DNA of 64,000 nt, taken from assembly GCA_038025085.1 (NCBI GenBank), contig CM076153.1:20869001-20933000 (forward strand), given 5' to 3'. The first letter of the stretch is position 1. The number at the start of each line of letters is the position of its first letter. The notes under the pieces were generated by a model. The model did not search any database, had not been told where the DNA came from, and saw only the letters and a list, made by a program, of their open reading frames with translations. The stretch is from Tetragonia tetragonoides (taxonomy: Eukaryota > Streptophyta > Magnoliopsida > Caryophyllales > Aizoaceae). A program made the translations under genes and the position numbers. Of this stretch, positions 46,464 to 64,000 are shown piece after piece.

Positions 46464-47133
46464 CAGTGTCGTTCCTGTCATTTTATGGGCCCAGGGGCGA
46501 AATACAAACAAGGGCCCCATTCATAAGCAAAAAAATGTTTAACCTCTTAGACAGGGTGGGGCAAATTGTCGAAACTTGAACACTCAATTTTGGTTGATGA
46601 AGGATGTGTCTCTACCACTAAACCACACCCCATTCATTTTAATTTTTCACAATTTGATAGTTTTTGACATGAAAATTTAAATGATACTTGGAACAAACGG
46701 AGGGAGTATGTAAAAGTAAACCGTAAAAGTAAATCGTGGAAAACTTTTCTTGTGGAGAAAAGATAAAAAAATAAAAATTAAACATACAAATAACTAAAGT
46801 CTAAAAAAATTAGGAAAAGGAGGGAAACAAATTAAAAGAAAACTAAGAAAGTACCATACTGAAACAGATTCACAGGAAGTACAACGAAGTAGTCCCATTA
46901 ATAAAAGCAAAAAAAGTTAGAAAGCACTCGAGCAGTACTCGAACCCGCGCGGATCATCGCCTAGCTGTACAAAAGCACTAAAAGCGCCTTACCACTTACC
47001 AGTAGACCAAGAACAAACTAATGAATATTTTCAGCACAAGTAATCTATTATAACATTTTGGCCATCTTTGGGCCCTTGCTGAGCGTGGGCCCTGGGCGGG
47101 TGCCCTGGTTGACGTCCCCCAGAGTTGGCTCTG
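46464..47133. mobile_element. Non-autonomous hAT element (670 bp) inside LINE copy B
   Basis: The LINE word AGTCTATT (46456-46463) is repeated at 47134-47141. The insert begins CAGTGTCGTTCC and in reverse begins CAGAGCCAACTC, so the ends share CAG-G-C. GGGCCC-rich stretches lie close to both ends, as in the hAT element at 11454. Around 46690-46710 it contains ACGGAGGGAGTA, the right end word of Stowaway-like elements. Confidence 0.82.
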
Positions 47134-48249
47134 AGTCTATTGAGAAGTTGTGTAGAATTTGTTTTTGGGGTATAGTAGGAGAGAAGAGGAGTATGGTCTT
47201 TATGAGTTAGGAGAAGATGTGTCTCAAGAGGAAGGAGGGAGGTTTTTGCATTAAGGAGGTGTTGGGGTGGAACAAAGCCCTTACCCTCAAGTGGATTCAG
47301 AAATTGCACACTGAGCAGGACTCTGTTTGGGTGACCTCGGAACGGAAATATTATCTTAAGCAGACGGATATTTGGGAGGTGGCTGCTAGAAGTGTTGATT
47401 CATGGGCCTGGAAGAGGATACTTGGTATCAGAGATGAATTTGTCCAGCGTGCATGAGGCCTGGTGCATGCAAAGCAGCTACTAGACCAATGGCAGGTTGG
47501 GGGAAAATTTAAAATATCGTTTGCTTATGATTTCTTTAGAGCTGCAGGATCTCCTAGGCACTGGTATAGGACTGTGTGGGAGCAGGCTGTTGTACCTAAG
47601 CACCGGGTGACTGCCTGCATGGAAATTCATAATTCCTTGGCTACTGTGGATAATATTTGCAAAACGGGCCTCCCTCTTGTGAATAGATGTGTTCTTTGCA
47701 AAAATGCTGCTGAATCAAGGGATCGCCTGTTCTACCAATGCCCTGTCAGCTCCAGTGTATGGCATAGAATAAAGGTTTGGACTGAAATTCAAGGAAGAAG
47801 TTAGAGCTTGAACCATGAGCTACGATGGTTGCAAAAGTACAACAGAGGAAAGCAGTGGAAGAAGAGATGAAGACGCTATGCTATGCTTACTAAAATCCAT
47901 GAAATATGGCTTGAATGGAATAGCAGGATCTTTAGCAGCAGAACCCGATCTATTGAGCAGATAGTATGCAACATTCAGTCCAGTGTGTGTATTAGAATGT
48001 ACATGTGTGCTTCTCAGTCTGATACAGAGTCTGAGATTACTAGTAGGTTACTAGGACAGTAGCTAAATTGCTTGTAGATAAAAAGGTGTTTGATGTCTTT
48101 CCTTTGGTAATTGACTGTAAGTAGTCTAGTAGGGTGCTATACTGGCACTTCTCTTGGATGTACTTGAGGATGCTTCCCTGGTATGCCTTTTGGCAAATGG
48201 ATATAAAACTTACCATTTTCCAAAGAAAAAAAATTGATCTACATGCAAC

Positions 48250-49640
48250 ATATTCCAGATAGGCGTAATTACAATTAAAAAAAATTGCAAGGTCAAAAAG
48301 TCGTTACACAACCAATGTGTAGATTTGCAATGAATATTTGCGTTAATTTTTAAATATTAATTCTATCTACTACGTAATATCTATTCTTGCAATAACCATC
48401 ACAATAATATATATCTTGACTTGTAGATAAACTCACATCATATAAAAAACAATGATCATCACAAGCACACATAATTTAATTGAATTTATCTACTACACAG
48501 TGTTTATCCTCACAATAACCATCACACTAATATATATCTCTACTTGTAGATAAACTCACAGCATATAAAAAACAATGATCACCGCAAACATACATAGTTT
48601 AAAACATATCATTTCACCTCTTACCACACATGTCTTTCCATATAATGAAAGATCAAGTATACGTAAAGCATCATAACAACAATTCAAATACATTTGTTCC
48701 ACCGTTATCTACATTCATAAAAACAATTAGTTAGTCAATAACAATCTTAAAAAAACTTACGTCGTTTTGCTTACTCATCATCTTAAGATACACCCATCAG
48801 TTCACTATTAATAAATGAACATTTTATACCAAAAAAAAATAAAATAAATGAACATTAAAAGAACCACATATTCATTTGCTACCTGTCATGAACACCAATT
48901 TTTATGCATTCCATGTACCTATATAAAGACAAGTAGACAACAAAGCAAAAAAATAACAATACCAAGATAAAAAAAAAAAAAAAAAAATCACCACATCATC
49001 AGACAGAATGGAATTGTCTCTAATAATTTTACAAGTGAACATGAAATCAATCTTGAGTGACATCCTCAAACAAATACATCTACCTCCAGCAGCGAAGTTC
49101 GTGCTTATGTTCAAATAACATGATTACCTAACGAGAAAGAGACAGTGAAATTCGTTGGTTCACCATCACAAACAATAGAACCCTTAGAGCATAATGCAAC
49201 ACGACGTGCCATAACATTTATAAAAGAGATGTATCACTGCGATGTAGTAGACATCAACTACTACACCCTGAAATTGCTTGAACATAAACACAAGAAGCTA
49301 CAATGCGAATAAGAAATGTCTTTCGGCAAAAAAAAGGCAACAAACTCCGCCATTATGGAACCATAAATAAATGCAGTTAAGCTTTTGTATCTTTTTTTTT
49401 TATATGTTTGTTTAACATGTGTAAGGTATTGTGATTTCATTCGCAGTTCAATAATAATAAATTGTATAATTATGTAGTATAATCGTAATGTTGAATAAAT
49501 AAATAAATGTTACAATGTATTCAATAAAAACAATAATATCTCATAAGAACAACATTATGTTGGTATGCATTCGTCGGTCCAACTAGTCTTAAACCAAAAA
49601 CCAAAAAAAAAGTAAATCAAACACTATTTTCTTTTATTGG
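48250..49640. other. AT-rich intergenic stretch with a 123-bp tandem duplication
   Basis: No gene recognised. The stretch starting ATCTACTAC at 48365 is repeated from 48488, with the same order of ACAATAACCATCACA, ATATATCT and CAATGATCA words to about 48610. Minor ORFs on the minus strand near 48900-49115 have no recognisable domain. Confidence 0.5.
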
Positions 49641-49649
49641 GAAATTTTA

Positions 49650-50610
49650 TGGTGCGCCCTTGAAGTTTATCAAAATACACACAAGATACAACCAACTTTA
49701 AAAATACACCATATACCCCTAAACTCTTAGATTTTGGTCAAGAGTACACCTCCCATTGTTTTGCTGTGAACTTTTGTACTGTTGGATTACTTTCCATTTG
49801 TTTTATGTTTTGTTTTTTATTTTGTTGTTATTTTTAAAACAAACTAACTTCTCACTTGTCTTAAATTCACCATGTTTTTTAGAATATTCACCATATCATC
49901 ATATTAGTTTGTTGCCTCTCCTAAAATTCTCTCTTTTTGGGAAAAATACAAAAAATATACTAGTACTAAATCTTTTGTTTTAAAAAGTAGCATTTCATTT
50001 GAAAAAAAAAAATTGGCAATTTTTTTTGAATATTAGTGCACATTAAAATTATTTACATTGGATAACTCTTGCAGTATAACATACCACATTTTATATCAAC
50101 AATATCATTCCCACCTTACCGTCTGCCTCAAATACTACGACTATTTTCCCGACTGTAAAGTAATCATAAATCAATAGCTAGTTTTGAAGCTCGCGTTCAA
50201 CATCAAAGGTTAAGTTTTCTCAAACTTCCTGATCCCTCTTTACCACCTTAGCACCACATCAAAAAATTGAAAATCCACTAACTTTATGTATCAAGCAATG
50301 GGATCAGATTTTTTATGCTCACTGATTCTGGAGCTAATTTCACCTAGAAATTGAGAAGTGAACCTTGAAGTTAATTAATGTACAAATAAAGCCTTGTCAA
50401 CCTACTATTCCATGTATATAAACATAAATGTTTTAAGTATCTACAACATAAGCAAATTGTCTAAAGCTTCCTCCAGGAAGGAAAAAAAAAAAAGAAAAAT
50501 ACAATTATCCAACAACTTGACGGTAAATAAGGGGGTTAACATGTGTGTATGTTTATAACCAAAATTTAAAAGTTTAGGGATACATAATGCATTTTGAAAG
50601 TTGATTATAA
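49650..50610. mobile_element. Possible inverted-repeat element upstream of CDKD
   Basis: The stretch 49685-49745 (CAACTTTAAAAATACACCAT, then CCCCTAAACTC, then ATTTTGGT) matches the reverse complement of about 50520-50605 (CAACTTTCAAAATGCATTAT, then CCCTAAACTT, then ATTTTGGT). The interior has no recognised gene. Boundaries are approximate and I found no target duplication. Confidence 0.4.
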
Positions 50611-50620
50611 AGAGCTTTTA

Positions 50621-51067
50621 TAGAAAGTAATACCCAGATTAGGTTGGGTTAGAAAGTATTTTTCATGAGGATGTCCACGTAGGCTCGAGATTTCACGAGC
50701 CTCGATTTTTTTTTCCTGCATATGTAAGTCGCTATACCAGAGAGCGTGTTCTAAATGGGCTAAGTCGATGAGAAAGCGACTTAAGTACAAAGGAGTCGCC
50801 AACCTTGTTGGCTACTTATACTGATTCTCCAGCAAAGAGTTGCTCCACTAAAACGAGAAAAAGAAAGTCTCCATCGTCAATGGCGTTTTACCTTCAGGTA
50901 AGTTGCTATTCTGGGTAGCGACTCTACTGAGGAGAGTCGCTATCCGGGATAGCGATTGTACCGTTGAACGGAATGAAAAAAATTATGGTCCGTGAACTCT
51001 CCAATCTACGTAGACATCCTCATGGAAATTACTTTATAACCCAGTCTAATTTAGATATTATTTTCTA
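50621..51067. mobile_element. MITE with ~60-bp terminal inverted repeats near the CDKD promoter
   Basis: The left end (TAGAAAGTAATACCC to GAGGATGTCCACGTAGG) matches the reverse complement of the right end over about 60 bases with roughly 10 differences. The middle holds further small palindromes around AGTCGCTAT and AGCGACT (50725-50960). It ends about 390 bases before the CDKD start codon. The superfamily is unclear because no clean target duplication was found. Confidence 0.7.
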
Positions 51068-51239
51068 AAATAGCCTTTTTTGAAAAAATCGTTCGTCTAA
51101 ACTTCAGGTACGCCCCGTAAATTTTTTATTTTTCTTTTGAAAGAAAATACCAAACACAGATTAACGTTTATCACCTTTACATTGAGCTCCTCCACGGCCC
51201 TGAAACACTCAAAAAAAAGAAAAAAAAAAGGTTCAGTTT

Positions 51240-51456
51240 CTCTACCACCGAGAGAGAGAGAAAGAGAGAGACATCACCATTCACCAGTCACCACTACCAC
51301 TGCTGGGCATTTTCATTCCAGTATGCCGTTATACACAAGACAATCTAGGAACCAATTTTTTTTTTTCTCTCTCTCTCTAAGTACCCATATGCGTTCTTGA
51401 AACCCCAGAAAAAAAAGGGAAAAAAATAAAATTGAAAGAAGTTGTATAGTGTAACA
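51240..51456 (+). promoter_or_regulatory. Probable 5' UTR / proximal promoter of CDKD
   Basis: The stretch has two GA/CT-rich runs (51248-51270 and 51361-51378), common in plant 5' leaders, and leads into the ATG at 51457. No convincing TATA box was seen within 150 bases upstream, so the start of transcription is not fixed. Confidence 0.4.
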
Positions 51457-60811
<9,355 letters not shown>

Positions 60812-61225
60812 ATGCTTGTGCATTGTGCACTTCCCTTGATTACTAATCTTCTTGACTTCTAGTGATAAGACCGGTGGGCCTAGATATTCTGCTACATGAG
60901 TATAATAGGTAATGAAATTGTAGTAGAAAATTTGTGAAGAAGATTTACGAGGGATGAGCCCTCCAATCTCCACCTTGACCTCAAAAGAAAAAGTTAAGTT
61001 ATTTTAACTGAAATACAAGAGTAAATAATGTACAGTTCCCACAGTTTATAATTTCGAAGTTTAATATCCCTTATTTATGATGCAATTATTCACTGTAATC
61101 AAATATATAACAATACCTGCATAATTTTACAAACATAAGAATCGACCACTTTTTGGCTTTGGAATATATGGACTAAAGCAAAATGGCTCATAAAACTGTC
61201 AGCACTTCTTATTTATTGTGAAGTT
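60812..61225. other. CDKD 3' flank
   Basis: Non-coding. A second possible last acceptor for CDKD is seen at about 60862 (CTTCTAG followed by TGATAAGACC), giving 11 further codons (SDKTGGPRYSA then T) before TGA at 60896. Otherwise I see nothing specific. Confidence 0.4.
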
Positions 61226-61370
61226 GCCGATGGTCGTCGCACTTCGGATCTCGGGTCAAACGGAAACAGCCTCTCTGTGAGACTCTCACAGGGGTAAGGC
61301 TGCGTACAACCGACCCCCCCTTACCCTGCCTAGGCGGGAGCCTCTTTGGAGGCACTGGGGTAATGTTGTT
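61226..61370 (+). mobile_element. Au-like SINE
   Basis: Contains CGGAAACAGCCTCTCTG, GGGGTAAGGCTGCGTAC, GCCTAGGCGGGA and a final TGGGGTAATGTTGTT, the conserved 3' half known from Au-type plant SINEs. Its tail is colinear with the 3' end of the RTE LINE at 56821-57000. The 5' limit is approximate and no tRNA head was checked in detail. Confidence 0.65.
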
Positions 61371-61983
61371 TTCCTTTAGCCACATTTATTTGGAAGTCTA
61401 AGGTTCCATTGAAGGTCCGTGCTTTTGTGTGGACTCTGGTTCTTGGTAGGGTGAATACCTATGACATGGTGCAACGCCGGAGGCCTGGGTGGTCGCTTCT
61501 TCCAGGTTTCTGTGTGATGTGTCGTCATGATGGGGAAAATAGTTTGCATTTGTTTGTTATGTGTGACTTTGCTAGGGCTCTTTGGAGTAGGTTGTTGGAG
61601 GGGGAGAGTTTTGCTTGTCCTGCTACAGTGGGTGACTTTTTACAGCTTCGTTTCGCTGCGATAAGGCGAGGGAGGGAAGGGAGATTGTTCTGGAGATGTG
61701 TGTGTTTGGCCATCCTATGGTGCATCTGGTTGGAGAGGAACTCTAGGGTGTTTAGTGATGTTGGGAAGCCTATAGATCACGTTTGGGACCATGTGGTTTA
61801 TTTGGCCTCCCTTTGGGCTAAGGCGGCGGGTGCTTTTAAGGGCGTCCCGCTTACCTATGTACAACGCCATTGGCGAGATTTGTAGTTTCTTTTGATTGCA
61901 TATGAGGATGCCTTATCCTCCTTTCTGTATTCTTTATTCTTTACCTGATTGATTAATAAAAAATTTCTTATCTAAAAAAAAAA
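61371..61983 (+). mobile_element. L1-type LINE 3' fragment inserted in the SINE end
   Basis: The SINE end word ATGTTGTT (61363-61370) recurs at 61984-61991 after an A run, so a 5'-truncated L1 of 613 bp landed at the SINE's terminal bases. The 8-base duplication is short for an L1, so chance is not excluded. Confidence 0.65.
61409..61885 (+). pseudogene. L1 LINE ORF2 C-terminus (zf-RVT domain)
   Basis: 158 codons, no internal stop. It shows KVRAFVWTLVLGRVNTYDMV and a CX2CX8HX4C cluster (CVMCRHDGENSLHLFVMC), then an LWCIWLERNSRVF motif that closes plant L1 ORF2 proteins. It is the last part only; RT and endonuclease are missing because the insertion is 5'-truncated. It differs from both full-length LINEs in the window. 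Confidence 0.8.
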
Positions 61984-61991
61984 ATGTTGTT

Positions 61992-62628
61992 GAAAATAAG
62001 AATCTACCACTACTCAATGCTTGGGCCATGTTGTTATAGGATAGACTTGCCTTTCTAACCAGTGGCGCATCTCTTGATTCCTATTCTGACCTAGTTGCAT
62101 GAGATGTGGAAGCGATGAAACATGGGAGTTCAAAATTTTCATGTTACAGCCTTGTGAGTAGCTTGTGGTAAAGGGACGTGGTTTTGTTTCTGACATATGT
62201 TGGAAATGGACACGCGACCCTTCCAAAAGTGGCCATGTTTTAAAGATTATGATAGTGGAGGTATAGTAGTGGGATTAAGCTCACAAAAAATCCTCCAAAC
62301 ATCAATATCTGCACTCGATGTAATTGTTTCATCTTGGCAAGTTGAGTCCCACCAAAAAGTTATAAAGAAACAAAACCCTTGAACATACACCCCCAGTTGT
62401 TGAGGGACTATAAAGTTGATTGCCACATATCAAATCTTGGCTCTCAAGCGACAAAACTTATTCTAGGAAGAAGCATAGAAATTGAGAGCCACAAAATCTA
62501 AAATTGGTTACGAGGGCCATATGCTGGGAAGTGTTTTCTTTATGAGTGCTCAGGTAATTAGGTCTCTTTGCTGCATACGGTTCTTGGGGATAAAGGTCAT
62601 AGAGGATAGCGTTTTATGAACTAGGATG
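61992..62628. other. Non-coding stretch
   Basis: I see no gene or element end in these 640 bases. Confidence 0.4.
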
Positions 62629-62641
62629 TTCTTGCACTTGC

Positions 62642-62811
62642 AACCTTGAGTGGGTAACTCAACTAGTAAGACCTCTGAGATTTGCTCCAGAGGTCCCAGG
62701 TTTGAGTCTCCTTAGGGTCACTGGAGGTTTTCCTGGTCCTTAACATCAGGGCCCATGGGATTAGTCAGGGAAAGCCTGGATACCCATGTTATCTATAAAA
62801 TAACAAGGAAA
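62642..62811 (+). mobile_element. tRNA-derived SINE, copy 3
   Basis: Full-length relative of 54701-54869: a box A-like GGGTAACTCAACTAGTAAGA, a box B-like GTTTGAGTCTC, then GGCCCATGGGATTAGTC and ATACCCATGTTATC. The 13-base words TTCTTGCACTTGC (62629-62641) and TTCTTGAACTTGC (62812-62824) flank it, with one difference. Confidence 0.85.
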
Positions 62812-62824
62812 TTCTTGAACTTGC

Positions 62825-63462
62825 TTGTCAAAAGCAGAACATTAAAGGCACCAACGCACCAACTGCAAATTTAAGAAATAGTGCTTTTTTTTAATGTAAA
62901 TTTAGCTAAAGTTGGTCATGGGTTTAGCTAATGTGTTCTAATATGTATGCCTTTAAGGCTTTAAGTTCTGATTGTTGCAATTTCGAGACTTCATTGATTT
63001 TCTATTGTCATTCTAGCATATATTATGAAAAATGTCATGTCAGCAAAATGTTTGCATCCTCTAGAACATACCCCATCCGTCCGAAAATAATTGTCACTTA
63101 TATTATTTTGGGATGTCTGCGAAAGATAGTGGGCGTATTTACTTCGTGTATTGGTTCATGCATGTTTGTTGTCATGTTGGTATTTGGTAAAGATGAAAAG
63201 ATATTGTCATTTTTATGGTCATCATCGATCATACAGAGCCGCTTTATCATTCTGTCTAAATTTGTTACTCTATTTGCTAAATTGTATTTGTGTTTCTAAG
63301 TAAAGTATACAAGCAAATTTTTAAAAATTGAGTACAGACCTCAATGTAACAAATAAATTTCGATGAAGGGAGAATCATTCTAGCGATTTGATACGAATTA
63401 GTTGAACTTCAAAATTAATGCTATGAAAAATGAACAATTTTGGTTGTCACTGTAGCTACATC
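62825..63462. other. Non-coding stretch with a Stowaway-like end word
   Basis: At 63069-63090 the sequence CCCCATCCGTCCGAAAATAA resembles a Stowaway-type left terminus, but no right end follows. No gene recognised. Confidence 0.35.
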
Positions 63463-63725
63463 ATTCCCTCTTCATAGAGCATGCACAAGGGTGACCTAAA
63501 ATAATTCGTCATGACCCAAAAAGTATCATTATGGCATCAAATTGAGCTGTTAGATGGTGACCAAATTTGTATTCAGGCCATGACCAAGCTACACCCATTC
63601 CCTCTCTTAGAGCATGCACAATGGTGACCGAACTAATTCATCATGACCCAAAAAGTACCATTATTGCCCCAAATTCAGCTCTTACATAGTGACCAAGTTT
63701 GTATCTGGGCCATGACCTAATCTGG
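63463..63725 (+). repeat. 134-bp tandem repeat, two copies
   Basis: ATTCCCTCTT-AGAGCATGCACAA and the following ATGACCCAAAAAGTA start at 63463 and again at 63597 with moderate divergence. The rest of the window to 64000 has no recognised feature. Confidence 0.8.
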
Positions 63726-64000
63726 AATTGTCATGCAATGACCAAGGTCACAACTAGGCTGTGGCTGGGGCCGCATGTGTCCAGCAGCTGTTGGCGAGTT
63801 GTCAATGCCATGTCTGTAAGGGCTATTTCCTTTTCCACTCAGTGCTTGCAATATTTTATAACTTCACTATGACTTAACTATATTAAGATGTAACTTTACA
63901 AACTTTTGTTTTGTTGGATAACTATAACCCGAAGTTTACCTGGTTTTTGAGAACCCAATATTATTTGGGGGAAAGAAAAAACACCATTTAGTATGCCCAA

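Larger units (their letters stand above)
39770..48061 (+). pseudogene. L1 LINE ORF2 (endonuclease, RT, zf-RVT), copy B, in three pieces
   Basis: Piece 1 (39770-40128) has the endonuclease start (TWNVRGMNEP). Piece 2 (44362-46463) continues with CMGDFNVVL, then the RT: KSPGPD, IDIRKAYDTVNW, GLRQGDPLSPYLF and the catalytic FADDLLLF near 46065. Piece 3 (47142-48061) has the C-terminal connection and a cysteine-rich zf-RVT zone (CVLCKNAAESRDRLFYQC) near 47700. Stops and frame changes occur at several points (for example after 39990, at 44604 and about 45232, at 45439 and 47456). The element is inactive. Confidence 0.9.
38221..48234 (+). mobile_element. Full-length L1-type LINE (copy B) split by CACTA and hAT insertions
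   Basis: The 15-base duplication TGATCTACATGCAAC lies at 38206-38220 and 48235-48249, with an A-rich 3' end just before the right copy. Taking out the CACTA element (4230 bp plus 3) and the hAT element (670 bp plus 8) leaves about 5.1 kb, the size of a complete plant L1. The insertion order is readable: LINE first, then both DNA transposons. Confidence 0.92.

Noticed and set aside
46690..46712. Complete Stowaway MITE
   Set aside because: Only a right-end word ACGGAGGGAGTA is present; the left end and TA duplication are not seen.
48902..49114. Minus-strand ORF of 70 codons
   Set aside because: No recognisable domain, AT-driven composition and no sign of conserved exons.

Overview
This is nuclear DNA of a flowering plant, probably a eudicot; I cannot name the species. 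The evidence is AT-rich sequence, spliced genes with GT-AG introns, one recognisable plant-type CDKD kinase gene, and a dense load of plant mobile elements: Ty3/gypsy, L1 and RTE LINEs, tRNA-derived SINEs, CACTA, hAT and Helitron-like ends. No bacterial, organellar or rRNA features are visible.

Layout. 1-9349 is the 3' part of a Tat/Ogre-like Ty3/gypsy element: the integrase end of pol on the + strand, then two decayed multi-exon genes of the plant mobile domain (PMD) type on the opposite strand, a hairpin tandem array, a polypurine tract and a 1.5-kb LTR. 9350-10438 and 16999-17330 hold units of a ~0.45-kb tandem repeat with a (TA)55 microsatellite. That array is split by a complete 6.56-kb non-autonomous LTR element on the minus strand (10439-16998), one LTR of which carries a hAT insertion. 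17331-23450 holds relics: Helitron and CACTA ends, two hAT-family pieces and a truncated L1 ORF1. 23450-33310 appears to be an element with inverted ends. A spliced-looking TPR-gene retrocopy entered it, and a full-length L1 (24499-29770) then entered the retrocopy's own target-site duplication. 35337-37871 is a broken RPA1-like gene with a hAT inserted. 38221-48234 is a second full-length L1, with a 4.2-kb CACTA element and a 0.67-kb hAT element inserted into it.

48250-51100 is AT-rich DNA with two inverted-repeat elements. The only cellular gene that looks potentially functional is the CDKD-type CDK-activating kinase at 51457-60811: seven exons and a predicted 415 residues. Its 4.85-kb third intron interrupts the activation loop and holds a hAT MITE, two SINEs, an old L1 tail and an RTE LINE. 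Past the gene are an Au-like SINE with an L1 tail inserted in its end, a third SINE copy and a short tandem repeat.

Most element boundaries were fixed by finding target-site duplications (TSDs) by eye, so the insertion order can be read. The most unusual items are the two antisense PMD genes and a GC-rich palindrome set shared by three promoter regions in the Tat element, the RTE LINE and SINE with a common 3' tail, successive retrotransposition into one target site, and the altered CDKD protein.
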